Source: an uncultured Marinicella sp. (GTDB lineage: Bacteria > Pseudomonadota > Gammaproteobacteria > Xanthomonadales > Marinicellaceae). From it: a DNA stretch of 64,000 nt. Below are positions 15,684 through 24,158 of this stretch, piece by piece; the first letter of the stretch is position 1; every line of letters starts with the position of its first letter. The DNA lies in the NCBI GenBank assembly GCA_947502595.1, contig CANNAM010000004.1, positions 62,001 through 126,000 on the forward strand, written 5' to 3'. Under the pieces are notes generated by a model. The model was given only the letters and a program-made list of their open reading frames with translations, had not been told where the DNA came from and did no database searches. The translations under genes and the position numbers were made by a program.

Positions 15684-18044
15684 ATGAAAAATCCTTTTAA
15701 TATCCCTGATCCGGAATTTGCAGATCAAGTCAAACAATATAAAAACCCAATCCCCAGCAGAACTGCACTGATTCAATTCCTTGAATCAAAGAAAAAATTA
15801 CTCAAGCTTGAAACCATTGCAGTCAAAATTGGCATTCAAAATGATGAACAATTTGAAGGCCTGAGAATCCGTTTACGCAGCATGGTGCGCGATGGCCAAT
15901 TGTTGGTCAACCGCCGTGGCGGTTATGGCGTACGTAAAAAACTCGCCTTGATTCAAGGGCGCGTCAGTGCGCACAGTGATGGTTTTGGTTTCCTGGTTTC
16001 CGATGAGTTATCAGACGATGCTTTCATTACACCCAAACAAATGCGCATGGTGATGGATGGCGACACGGTGTTGGCCGATGTCCAACGAGCCTATAAAGAC
16101 GACAGCAAGACCGATGCCATCATAGTTGAAGTGTTACAGCGGGCCCATGCTACAGTGGCTGGGCGTTTGATTGATGAAGAAGGTTTGGCATATGTTAAAG
16201 CCGATAATTCACGCATCAGCAACATCATGATTCCAGCAGAAGCAATGGGCAGCGCCAAGCACAACGACTATGTGACAGTCAGCATCAAAAAATACCCAGA
16301 TAAACACCGGCCTGCTTTTGGTGAAGTGATTGCTATTTTAGGTCAGCAGTTGAACCACGAACTGTCGATGCAGTTAACCATAGTCAGCGAAGGTTTACCA
16401 ACTGAGTGGCCAGAAGCGGTAGAAAATTACCGCAACCAAATTCCTAAAACAGTGGATGAACCCAACATTGGCCCACATAAAGACATCAGGCATTTGCCTT
16501 TGGTGACCATTGATGGTGATGATGCCCGAGATTTCGATGATGCGGTTTATGTAGAACCCACAGACAAAGGGCATAAGTTGTTGGTGGCCATTGCCGATGT
16601 ATCAACTTATGTGCGACCAGAATACCCGCTGGATAAAGAAGCTTATAACCGCGGTACTTCGGTTTATTTTCCGGGCAGGGTGATTCCTATGTTGCCATTG
16701 GAGCTGTCCAACGGTATTTGCTCACTGAATCCGAATGAAGACCGTTTGAGCATGGTTTGTGAGATGCACATCAATGGTGCAGGCGAAATTCAATCTTATG
16801 AGTTTTACCGTGGTCTGATGCATTCACATGCGCGAATTACTTATGATGAAGCTTGGGCCTATTTAGAGTCAGGTGAAAACCAAGAGAATTGGCCAGATGC
16901 AGTGACTGAGTCCTTGAACCATCAATATGATTTGTTTAAATTGTTACAGCAAGAAAAACAAGCGCGTGGTGGTATTGAGTTCAACTCATCTGATGTGTTC
17001 ATTGAAATTGGTTCAGATGGCATGGTTTCAAATATACAACAATACACCCGCAATGATGCGCACAAATTGATTGAAAATTTCATGATTTCAGCCAACGTTT
17101 GTGCGGCAAAATTCATTGAAAAACATGACATCCCAGCGTCGTTCCGTTGCCACAACCCTCCGCCAGAAAGTAAAGTCAAAGATTTGATTACTTTTTTGAA
17201 AGGTTTGGGTGTCACTCCCAACTTCAAGGATGACCCCACACCTAAGGACTTGACTGAATTGTTGAAGCAAATTCAGCACCGTGAGGACAAGAGTTTGATT
17301 GAACAAGTGGTGTTGCGATCGCAATCTTTGGCCAGTTATGAAGCGACCAATGCAGGGCATTTTGGTTTGGCCTTGACGCATTATGCGCATTTCACTTCAC
17401 CCATCAGGCGTTACCCTGATTTGATGGTCCATCGGGCGATTGATCACATTGTTTACCACCAAGGTGAAAATTACCATTACAGCCAAAGCCAAGCAGCAGA
17501 AATGAACAAGCAGTGTTCTATGAATGAACGCCGAGCAGAAACAGCTTCTCGAGAAGTTGATGCACGTTTGAAGTGTTTATTTATGCAGCAATTCATAGGT
17601 GATGAGATGGTAGGCACTGTCTCCGGGGTCACCCGTTTTGGATTGTTTGTGCAATTAGAGCAATACCAGGTCGATGGTTTGATTCATGTCACTTCATTGC
17701 CCAATGATTATTACCACTATGACGGTATCAAGCACCAGTTAACCGGTGAGCGAGGTGGCAATCAATTCAGGTTAACTGATCAGCTGATGGTAAAAATCGC
17801 GGCAGTTGATTTGGATGATCGTAAGATTGATTTTGATTTTGTCGGTAAAATCAATGCCAAAGGCGAGGTCCTAAAGTCCAAAGACAACGACAAAAAGCCG
17901 AGCAAAAACAAAGCCAAAAAAGCCCAGAAAAACCAAGGTACTGGGGGTAAAAAAGAGACCAAAAAAAGTGCGGCCAAAAGTGTCAAGCAAGGCGATAAAA
18001 ACAGCAAAAACAAACGTCGCAGAAGCCGTAAAAAGCCGTCGTGA
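15684..18044 (+). CDS. rnr: Ribonuclease R
   Basis: 786 residues: N-terminal helix-turn-helix-like RNase R region (~25-90), cold-shock domains, the RNB catalytic domain and an S1 domain. RNB motifs: 'VTIDGDDARDFDDAVYVE' (the four metal-binding aspartates), 'GTSVYFPGRVIPMLP', 'SNGICSLNPNEDRLSM', 'HFTSPIRRYPDLMVHRAI'. The S1 part begins 'GTVSGVTRFGLFVQLEQYQVDGLIHV'. The C-terminus is a Lys-rich tail ('KKPSKNKAKKAQKNQG'), as in E. coli RNase R, which helps degrade structured RNA 3' to 5'. It overlaps rlmB by 4 bases, the usual gammaproteobacterial pairing. The upstream -10 box suggests a leaderless mRNA. Confidence 0.97.
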   Translation: MKNPFNIPDPEFADQVKQYKNPIPSRTALIQFLESKKKLLKLETIAVKIGIQNDEQFEGLRIRLRSMVRDGQLLVNRRGGYGVRKKLALIQGRVSAHSDGFGFLVSDELSDDAFITPKQMRMVMDGDTVLADVQRAYKDDSKTDAIIVEVLQRAHATVAGRLIDEEGLAYVKADNSRISNIMIPAEAMGSAKHNDYVTVSIKKYPDKHRPAFGEVIAILGQQLNHELSMQLTIVSEGLPTEWPEAVENYRNQIPKTVDEPNIGPHKDIRHLPLVTIDGDDARDFDDAVYVEPTDKGHKLLVAIADVSTYVRPEYPLDKEAYNRGTSVYFPGRVIPMLPLELSNGICSLNPNEDRLSMVCEMHINGAGEIQSYEFYRGLMHSHARITYDEAWAYLESGENQENWPDAVTESLNHQYDLFKLLQQEKQARGGIEFNSSDVFIEIGSDGMVSNIQQYTRNDAHKLIENFMISANVCAAKFIEKHDIPASFRCHNPPPESKVKDLITFLKGLGVTPNFKDDPTPKDLTELLKQIQHREDKSLIEQVVLRSQSLASYEATNAGHFGLALTHYAHFTSPIRRYPDLMVHRAIDHIVYHQGENYHYSQSQAAEMNKQCSMNERRAETASREVDARLKCLFMQQFIGDEMVGTVSGVTRFGLFVQLEQYQVDGLIHVTSLPNDYYHYDGIKHQLTGERGGNQFRLTDQLMVKIAAVDLDDRKIDFDFVGKINAKGEVLKSKDNDKKPSKNKAKKAQKNQGTGGKKETKKSAAKSVKQGDKNSKNKRRRSRKKPS

Positions 18045-18808
18045 GTTCAGCAACTAAACAATTGATTTTTGGGATTCATGCGGTAGAAATGGCCCTCAAA
18101 GCAGGTGATCAGGTCAAAGCTGTTTGGTTACAAAAAGATGCGCAAAATAAACGCTTATTGAATTTGTTGGGGGCCATTGAAAAAGCCGCCGTGCCATTGG
18201 AGCGGGTGAGTCTACAACAGCTTGATAAAATGGTTGATGACCGCCACCAAGGGGTGGTGGCCAGCATCCATGCGGTTCAGTTAAAGTCCGAAAAAGACCT
18301 CAAGGCTCACCTCAAAACATGGTCTGATGATGAGTCGGTCAGTCCTTTTATACTGGTTTTAGATTGTATCGAAGACCCGCGCAATTTAGGTGCATGTTTA
18401 CGCAGTGCAGAAGCCGCTGGGGTGACCGCTGTGGTGTTTGGTAAGGATAAGTCTGCCTCAGTCACGCCCATCACCCACAAGACAGCGGCTGGCGCAGTGG
18501 AGCACTTGGCGTTGTTTCAGGTCACCAATTTAGTGCGTGCCATTGAGGCCATCAAAGCCGCGGGCGTGTGGGTACACGGTGCTGCATTGACAACCGACAG
18601 TCAAAACATCTACCAAGCTGACCTCACAGGGCCAGTGGCGATTGTTATGGGTAATGAGGGCAAGGGCCTGCGTCATTTGGTACAACAATCCTGCGACCAT
18701 TTAATCCACATCCCAATGGCTGGGGAGGTACAAAGTTTGAATGTTTCGGTGGCCACTGGTGTGTCTTTATTCGAAGTGGTTAGGCAGCGCTCTGGCCAAC
18801 TCAAATAG
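18041..18808 (+). CDS. rlmB: 23S rRNA (guanosine-2251-2'-O)-methyltransferase
   Basis: 255 residues, SpoU/TrmH family with an N-terminal L30e-like substrate-binding domain ('FGIHAVEMALKAGDQVKAVWL') and a C-terminal SPOUT domain with a trefoil knot: motif 1 'VLDCIEDPRNLGACLRSAEAAG', motif 2 'VAIVMGNEGKGLRHLV', motif 3 'IPMAGEVQSLNVSVATGVSLFEV'. It methylates the ribose of G2251 in the peptidyl-transferase P-loop. Start codon GTG at 18041 overlaps the rnr stop (GTGA), implying translational coupling. Confidence 0.96.
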   Translation: MSSATKQLIFGIHAVEMALKAGDQVKAVWLQKDAQNKRLLNLLGAIEKAAVPLERVSLQQLDKMVDDRHQGVVASIHAVQLKSEKDLKAHLKTWSDDESVSPFILVLDCIEDPRNLGACLRSAEAAGVTAVVFGKDKSASVTPITHKTAAGAVEHLALFQVTNLVRAIEAIKAAGVWVHGAALTTDSQNIYQADLTGPVAIVMGNEGKGLRHLVQQSCDHLIHIPMAGEVQSLNVSVATGVSLFEVVRQRSGQLK

Positions 18809-18993
18809 TAACTGTAAATCTGAACTATTTGCTAGGGTCATCCAATCAATTCTAACGCCTCTTAATCAGTATAAACAAATCTGAAACTACCCCAATGCCA
18901 ATGACTGACTACTGGATTAAATCATCTGATTGACGTGATTTTGACTGTGCTGCTGATAGGCTGTAGTCACACCAATATTACAACGGAGGATTT

Positions 18994-19245
18994 ATGAAAT
19001 TAACTCATGTATTTACGGCATTTTTATTGTTGCTATTCAGTCAAATTGCGGCGGCAGCTTCATTTTTTGGTATGGGCTGGGGTGGTGGCATTGTCGGGCT
19101 GATTCTTTTGATTTTGGCCATCATTGCCATCATGGATGTGCTGCAGTCATCGCGGGCAACTGAAGAAAAATTGCTCTGGATAGTGGTGATTTTAATCCTC
19201 CCTTTGATTGGGTTGATACTGTATTATGTAATTGGTAAAAAATAA
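18994..19245 (+). CDS. Small PLDc_N-type membrane protein
   Basis: 83 residues. Signal-like first helix ('HVFTAFLLLLFSQIAAAA'), a Gly-rich turn ('FGMGWGGG'), then two helices around 'DVLQSSRATEEKLLWIVVILILPLIGLILYYVIG', which matches the phospholipase D nuclease N-terminal (PLDc_N) motif of short membrane proteins (W...PL.G...Y...G). Function is unknown. A strong Shine-Dalgarno GGAGG precedes the ATG. A possible promoter is TTGACT (18941-18946) with TAGTCA 17 bases on, which is weak. Confidence 0.7.
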   Translation: MKLTHVFTAFLLLLFSQIAAAASFFGMGWGGGIVGLILLILAIIAIMDVLQSSRATEEKLLWIVVILILPLIGLILYYVIGKK

Positions 19246-19320
19246 TACAATCATTACTGCGTGGGCTGGCAAAGTTGCATGCATGTCGGCCCATTCATTA
19301 AGCTGTTTCTTATGCGGTTA

Positions 19321-19758
19321 TTAATTAACTGTTGGATTAAAGTTTTTCAAGTGCATGTTGTACAGCAATCCAAAAACCCACCCACTGGCCATAAATCCAA
19401 ATGTCTGTACTGCAGTTAGCAATAACAATGAATCAGCAAAGAAAGGGTATAAGTTTTGCTCGAGATGCAACATCATATTGAACAAAACCAACAAAATCAC
19501 CAACATGCCAAATATTATTCCAAAGCGCAATCCATCGGTTCGAGCTGTGTTTGTTGCCATATAAAAATAAGCCAAAAAGCTGATAGCCAAGCCTTCAGTC
19601 CACCAAATTAGAATCTGCGACATGTAATTCAGATCGGTATACAAGAACCAATTGTACTGGAAAAATACAGCTGAGCCATTTAGTTGTGAAATCAACTGTT
19701 CAGTCAAAGATGAAATGACAGTGAAAGAAAGGGCGGCATACATCAGGTATTTAGTCAT
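19321..19758 (-). CDS. Unknown four-helix membrane protein, divergent from an HxlR regulator
   Basis: 145 residues with about four hydrophobic segments: 'YLMYAALSFTVISSL', 'LIWWTEGLAISFLAYFYM', 'FGIIFGMLVILLVLFNMML' and 'LLLLTAVQTFGFMASGWVFGLLY'. I do not recognise the family. Its start lies 84 bases from the divergent HxlR-family gene, and the shared spacer holds several AAGTAATT-type inverted repeats, so it is probably the regulator's target gene. No catalytic motif is visible. Convergent with the PLDc_N gene. Confidence 0.65.
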   Translation of the reverse strand: MTKYLMYAALSFTVISSLTEQLISQLNGSAVFFQYNWFLYTDLNYMSQILIWWTEGLAISFLAYFYMATNTARTDGLRFGIIFGMLVILLVLFNMMLHLEQNLYPFFADSLLLLTAVQTFGFMASGWVFGLLYNMHLKNFNPTVN

Positions 19759-19763
19759 GGTAT

Positions 19764-19827
19764 TAATTACTTGCTTTTTGAAAGTAATTGCCAGTTTACT
19801 TAATTGCTTGTTAATTGCAAGTAATTA
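19764..19827. promoter_or_regulatory. Inverted-repeat operators between the membrane protein and HxlR genes
   Basis: AATTACTT (19765-19772) and AAGTAATT (19782-19789) form a perfect 8-bp inverted repeat with a 9-base spacer. TAATTACTTGC (19764-19774) has an exact reverse complement GCAAGTAATTA at 19817-19827, and TTACTT recurs at 19796-19801. This is the type of dyad bound by dimeric HxlR regulators. The right-hand copies overlap a promoter for the regulator (TTGTTA 19808-19813, 17-base spacer, TAAAAT 19831-19836), consistent with autoregulation. Confidence 0.55.
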
Positions 19828-19842
19828 GTTTAAAATTTAACT

Positions 19843-20271
19843 ATGACTAAAAATCAAACTTATAAAATGACAGTTTGCCCGATGACCTATGTATTGGAAA
19901 TATTGGGTGATAAGTGGACCTTCTTGATCATCCGTGACATGCTTTTTAAAGGTTGTTGTCAATACAAACAATTCATCGAAAGTGATGAAGGTGTTGCGAC
20001 CAATATTTTGGCTGATCGTTTAAAAAAGTTAACACAACATGGCTTAATCACACAATGCAAAGACCCAGAGAATGGTCGTCAAAAGTTGTACCATTTAACT
20101 GAGAAAGGACTGGATTTGATTCCTTCAATTTTACATTTGGTGAAATGGAGCGGTCAATATGACCCCAATACAGTGTTGTCAAATGCGATCATGCAATTCT
20201 TGGAAGGGCGATTTGATGAAGCGGTTCAAATTGTCAGAAAAGAGTATCTGAATAATTGTCATGTACACTGA
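19843..20271 (+). CDS. HxlR-family winged-helix transcriptional regulator
   Basis: 142 residues. The HxlR pattern is complete: conserved Cys in 'VCPMTYVLEILGDKWTFLIIRDML', 'KGCCQYKQF', 'GVATNILADRLKKLTQHGLI' and the wing 'YHLTEKGLDLIPSI'. These dimeric regulators often respond to reactive electrophiles or redox state through an N-terminal cysteine; here the Cys is at about residue 10, with two more in 'GCC'. It probably controls itself and the divergent membrane protein. Its -10 (19831-19836) ends 6 bases before the ATG and no ribosome site is present, so the mRNA may be leaderless. Confidence 0.88.
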   Translation: MTKNQTYKMTVCPMTYVLEILGDKWTFLIIRDMLFKGCCQYKQFIESDEGVATNILADRLKKLTQHGLITQCKDPENGRQKLYHLTEKGLDLIPSILHLVKWSGQYDPNTVLSNAIMQFLEGRFDEAVQIVRKEYLNNCHVH

Positions 20272-20431
20272 ATCAAGCTCAAAAATAAATTGAATATTCG
20301 TTATTATATCGTTATTATTCAGTGATTTAGCTGTTAAAACTCAGCGTAATTTAATGATCTGTGACGTGGGTCTATAATTCTGCTTAAAGCAAGCTGTAAT
20401 TTTGGCAGTCCTTTAATCTAGGAATTAAAAA

Positions 20432-20713
20432 ATGAGAAAAATGTTAATTATTATTTTTGCAATGTCATCCAGTGCTGGTTTTGCAATGGATGCTGATCAA
20501 ATGCAAAAAGCCGCCTTTAAAGCCTGCGAAACGCAGCTTGAAAATATACCTGAAGGCTTGCGTGAACAAAGCAAAAAAAGTTGTGAATGCAACGTTAAAA
20601 ACACAGATTATGCAGCTGTGTTGGCCGCACATCAGGCAGGTGACACAGAAAAAGTACAACAAGATGCTTTAAAAGTTGCTGAAAAGTGTGCCAAAGAAAC
20701 TACTTTTGAATAA
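20432..20713 (+). CDS. Small secreted cysteine-containing protein, unknown
   Basis: 93 residues with a signal peptide ('MLIIIFAMSSSAGFA'). The mature part of ~75 residues is helical and charged, with four cysteines (CET..., SCECN, EKCAK) that could form two disulfides in the periplasm. AGGA lies upstream of the ATG. I recognise no family. A second ORF in the track on the same bases (20457) is a shadow. Downstream an imperfect inverted repeat ATACAGCCAG (20732-20741)/CTGGTTGTAT (20763-20772) may act as a weak terminator. Confidence 0.6.
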   Translation: MRKMLIIIFAMSSSAGFAMDADQMQKAAFKACETQLENIPEGLREQSKKSCECNVKNTDYAAVLAAHQAGDTEKVQQDALKVAEKCAKETTFE

Positions 20714-21286
20714 GTCTATATTGGATTAGCAATACAGCCAGTCAATCAGTTCAATTGGTTGTCTGGTTGTATCTGGCTTTAATGCACAAAATCAATTAAT
20801 ACATGTTTTGTCTTTCAGTTTTGTTGATTCATCAGGGTAATAATTATAACCCTAAAAGATTGGACTGAATTCAGTAGATGCTCGGCTAAAAGTCTGTTCC
20901 AAATTAGGTGTTAATAATGAATTTTTACTTTCTAAAAACCACTGTAAAGCCAATTAAAATTTTTCACTAATAAATCAATTAAAATTATTGCAATATTTAC
21001 ACCGATAAAAAACCAGCGCAACTGGACAGCATAAAAATGTTTATTTTTACAGGTGTTTTGGTGTGTATGCAAGTCATACAGACGGTAATGAAAGCATGAA
21101 TTTTAAGGTGTAATTAATTAGGTAGAACTAGAATAGATTTTGCAAAAACTATGGTTATATTTTTAAAATAAAACCGCATTAAAGGGTTGACTTTAGAATT
21201 GGCTTGCTTGAATATACGTCCAAACCAAGCAAATTTTTTAAAACTTACAAGCAAAAACTGAACTGAATTAAACTGAAAAAACAACC
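20714..21286. promoter_or_regulatory. Long AT-rich upstream region of the ilv operon
   Basis: 573 bases without a credible ORF. Features: the 20732-20772 imperfect hairpin; a perfect 6-bp inverted repeat TGTATG (21064-21069)/CATACA (21075-21080); several A/T tracts (20930-21060) that could bend DNA or bind Lrp/IHF-like proteins (inference). A possible promoter for the leader is TTGACT (21187-21192), 17-base spacer, GAATAT (21210-21215); the -10 is poor. Confidence 0.35.
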
Positions 21287-21364
21287 ATGAATTTATCTGC
21301 CAACATCATCCTCATCAACATTATTGTAGTCATTATCGTGATTATTGGTCCACGTGTGTGGTGA
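21287..21364 (+). CDS. ilvL: ilv operon leader peptide
   Basis: 25-codon ORF, too short for the track: it starts MNLSANIILIN, continues with nine successive branched-chain residues (IIVVIIVII) and ends GPRVW before TGA. Fifteen of 25 residues are Ile, Val or Leu, and it lies just upstream of a terminator hairpin and the ilv genes. This is the organisation of ribosome-mediated attenuators such as E. coli ilvGMEDA. Stalling at Ile/Val codons when charged tRNA is scarce would let an antiterminator form: GGTGAG (21360-21365), covering the stop codon, can pair with CTCACC (21401-21406) in the terminator. No close homologue sequence is claimed. Confidence 0.85.
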   Translation: MNLSANIILINIIVVIIVIIGPRVW

Positions 21365-21390
21365 GTTCGGCAAACAATTGGTAATCCCAA

Positions 21391-21424
21391 AAAAGCCCTT
21401 CTCACCGAGAAGGGCTTTTTTTTT
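21391..21424 (+). terminator. Attenuator terminator of the ilv operon
   Basis: AAAAGCCCTTCTC (21391-21403), loop ACC, GAGAAGGGCTTTT (21407-21419), then an unbroken T-run to 21424. The 13-bp perfect stem with T-tract is a textbook intrinsic terminator placed between the leader peptide and ilvE. The competing pairing of its left arm and loop (CTCACC) with GGTGAG at the leader stop codon gives the antiterminator. Confidence 0.92.
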
Positions 21425-21474
21425 ACCTGAATTTTTTATTAACCAAAAAACGACAAAAAAAAGAGCATAAAAAC

Positions 21475-22371
21475 ATGTATTACGATAAACAAACAGTGAA
21501 TTACTTAAATGGCAAGTGGCAACTGGCTACCGACACCCAAGCTGGTTTATACCAACAAACTTTCCATTATGGAAATGGTGTTTTCGAAGGCATCAGAGCT
21601 TATGCGACTGATCAAGGTACCCATATTCTCAGAGCACAAGCGCACTATGAAAGGCTGCTGTATTCAGCAAAAACCATGCACATTGATATCCAGCAAAGTG
21701 TTGAAGAGCTGGTTGCAATCAGCCATAAGTTGTTAGCTAAAAATGGTCTTCAAGACGCTTATATCCGCCCTTTTGTTTACACCGATGAAATGCTGGGTTT
21801 ACAAGCGAATAGTCAAGCCAATGTGTTTATATGTGCATGGGATTGGGGGCAGTATTTTGATGCCGGTGCACTGAAATTAAAAGTTTCACGTTATTGTAGA
21901 CCCGACCCTCGGTCATGTCATGTGGATGCCAAGGTGTCTGGCCATTATGTCAATTCAATCTTAGCGATGAAGGAAGCCCACTTGGCTGGTTATGATGATG
22001 CCTTGTTGTTGGATCAAAATGGCTTTGTTGCAGAAGCCAGTGGTGCCAATTTCTTTATACAGAAAGAGGGCGCCTTATATACCCCGCCCAAAGGTCATAT
22101 ATTACCAGGCATTACCCGCAGTATAGTTATGGAACTGTGTGAAGCAAATGGCATCAAGGTACATGAAAAACTGTTCAAACCAGAGGATATTTATGCAGCT
22201 GAAGGCGCCTTTTTAACTGGGACAGCCGTTGAAGTGAAAGCCGTTGGAACTTTAGGTGAGCATACGTTTAAGCGCCCATGGGATGAAACCTTTGGGGCTT
22301 TGTTACAAAAACAGTTCAGTCAAGTGGCCAGAAAACAAAAAGTTAAATACCAACAATTTAAGGCAGCATAA
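21475..22371 (+). CDS. ilvE: Branched-chain amino acid aminotransferase
   Basis: 298 residues, PLP fold-type IV. Motifs: '[14 protein letters not shown]', '[13 protein letters not shown]', the lysine region '[19 protein letters not shown]', '[21 protein letters not shown]' and '[19 protein letters not shown]'. It performs the final transamination giving Ile, Val and Leu from their 2-oxoacids with glutamate. First structural gene behind the attenuator; its stop overlaps the ilvD start (TAATG). Confidence 0.95.
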   Translation: MYYDKQTVNYLNGKWQLATDTQAGLYQQTFHYGNGVFEGIRAYATDQGTHILRAQAHYERLLYSAKTMHIDIQQSVEELVAISHKLLAKNGLQDAYIRPFVYTDEMLGLQANSQANVFICAWDWGQYFDAGALKLKVSRYCRPDPRSCHVDAKVSGHYVNSILAMKEAHLAGYDDALLLDQNGFVAEASGANFFIQKEGALYTPPKGHILPGITRSIVMELCEANGIKVHEKLFKPEDIYAAEGAFLTGTAVEVKAVGTLGEHTFKRPWDETFGALLQKQFSQVARKQKVKYQQFKAA

Positions 22372-24158
22372 TGAGTGCTTTGAACAAATATTCAAAGGCA
22401 GTCACTCAAGATGACTCACAACCGGCAGCCAAAGCAATGTTGCATGCCATCGGCCTGAGCCAAGCTGAATTGAACCAGCCATTTGTTGGTGTGGCATCAA
22501 CTGGTTATGAGGGCAACCCTTGCAATATGCACCTCAATGACATGGCCAAACAAATCAAAGATGCCGTATGTGAAAAATCGCTGAATGGTCTGATTTTTAA
22601 CACCATTGGAATTTCAGATGGCATATCAATGGGCACCTCAGGTATGCATTATTCTTTACCCTCACGTGATTTAATCGCCGATTCCATTGAAACTGTGGTG
22701 GCTGGTATGCATTACGATGCGGTGGTTACGGTGGTTGGCTGTGATAAAAATATGCCTGGAGCAATGATGGCCATGTTGCGTCTGAATCGACCGGCTTTAT
22801 TGGTCTATGGTGGCACCATTGCACCTGGCTGTCACGCGGGTAAAAAGCTTGATGTGGTCTCGGCTTTTGAGGCTTGGGGTGAAAAACTCACGGGTAAAAT
22901 ACAAGCTTCGGAGTACCAACAAATCATCCAAAAAGCCTGTCCTGGTGCTGGTGCCTGTGGTGGCATGTACACCGCCAATACCATGGCATCAGCCATTGAG
23001 GCGATGGGCATGAGTTTGCCCTATTCATCATCAAATCCTGCCATCAGTTCAGCAAAAATAAATGAATCGCAACAAGTGGCGGAGACCATTGAAAACTTAC
23101 TACTTTATGATATAAAGCCCAAAGACATCGTTACCAAAGCGGCTCTGAGCAACGCGTTTAAACTGGTTACTGTACTGGGCGGCTCAACCAATGCGGTGTT
23201 ACATTTTTTGGCCATTGCAGATGCAGCGGGAATCGATATGGGGCTGGATGATTTCCAAGCAATCAGTGATGCCACGCCCTTGTTAGCCGACTTAAAACCC
23301 AGTGGTCGATACTTGATGCAAGACTTGCATGAAGTAGGCGGTATCCCTGCAGTATTAAAATACATGCTTCAACTTGGTTGGTTAGACGGTTCATGTATGA
23401 CCGTAACAGGCAAAACACTGGCTGAAAATTTAGCTGCAGTGAATGACTTGGATCATCAACAACAGGTCATTCATAAGGTCGAAGCACCCATCAAGTCATC
23501 AGGCCACATTCAAATCCTTAAAGGTAACTTAGCTCCACAAGGTGCGGTGGCCAAAATAACGGGCAAAGAAGGTGCGGTCTTTCATGGCAAAGCCATCACT
23601 TTTGATGGTGAGGCTGCAGCTAATCAAGGCATAGCCAGCGGTGTTGTTAAACCTGGAAATGTGGTGGTGATTCGGTATGTTGGTCCCAAGGGTGGGCCGG
23701 GCATGCCAGAAATGCTCAAACCTACCGCTGCCATCATTGGTGCCGGTTTAGGTGATGCTGTGGCACTGCTTACGGACGGCAGATTTTCCGGTGGAACCCA
23801 CGGTTTTGTAGTGGGTCACATCACCCCAGAAGCGCAGGTAGGTGGTACTTTGGCATTGGTTAAAGACGGCGATGACATATCCATCGACGCCAATATCAAC
23901 AGTTTAACGCTGCATGTCAGCGAAGCTGAACTGGCAGTCAGGAAACAGCAGTGGGTGGCACCTGAAATGAAATTCAAGCGCGGTGTTTTGGCCAAGTATG
24001 CCAGGGCGGTGACATCGGCTTCTTTGGGGTGTTTGACTGATGCGGATGAAGCAGGTATGCAGGCAGTACAAGCAAACCAGCAACCCCACCTTGATGCCAT
24101 TAAAACCCACTCAAAAGATAAAAACCATGGATTAAAGTCACCTGGAGTTAGCGCATGA
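22371..24158 (+). CDS. ilvD: Dihydroxy-acid dehydratase
   Basis: 595 residues, IlvD/Edd family. Cluster-ligand cysteines are in 'GNPCNMHL', '[14 protein letters not shown]' and '[16 protein letters not shown]'; C-terminal signatures '[16 protein letters not shown]'-like and '[13 protein letters not shown]' are present. It dehydrates the dihydroxy-acids of the Ile and Val branches to 2-oxoacids. It overlaps ilvE by one base and ilvB by four (ATGA), implying coupled translation. Confidence 0.96.
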   Translation: MSALNKYSKAVTQDDSQPAAKAMLHAIGLSQAELNQPFVGVASTGYEGNPCNMHLNDMAKQIKDAVCEKSLNGLIFNTIGISDGISMGTSGMHYSLPSRDLIADSIETVVAGMHYDAVVTVVGCDKNMPGAMMAMLRLNRPALLVYGGTIAPGCHAGKKLDVVSAFEAWGEKLTGKIQASEYQQIIQKACPGAGACGGMYTANTMASAIEAMGMSLPYSSSNPAISSAKINESQQVAETIENLLLYDIKPKDIVTKAALSNAFKLVTVLGGSTNAVLHFLAIADAAGIDMGLDDFQAISDATPLLADLKPSGRYLMQDLHEVGGIPAVLKYMLQLGWLDGSCMTVTGKTLAENLAAVNDLDHQQQVIHKVEAPIKSSGHIQILKGNLAPQGAVAKITGKEGAVFHGKAITFDGEAAANQGIASGVVKPGNVVVIRYVGPKGGPGMPEMLKPTAAIIGAGLGDAVALLTDGRFSGGTHGFVVGHITPEAQVGGTLALVKDGDDISIDANINSLTLHVSEAELAVRKQQWVAPEMKFKRGVLAKYARAVTSASLGCLTDADEAGMQAVQANQQPHLDAIKTHSKDKNHGLKSPGVSA

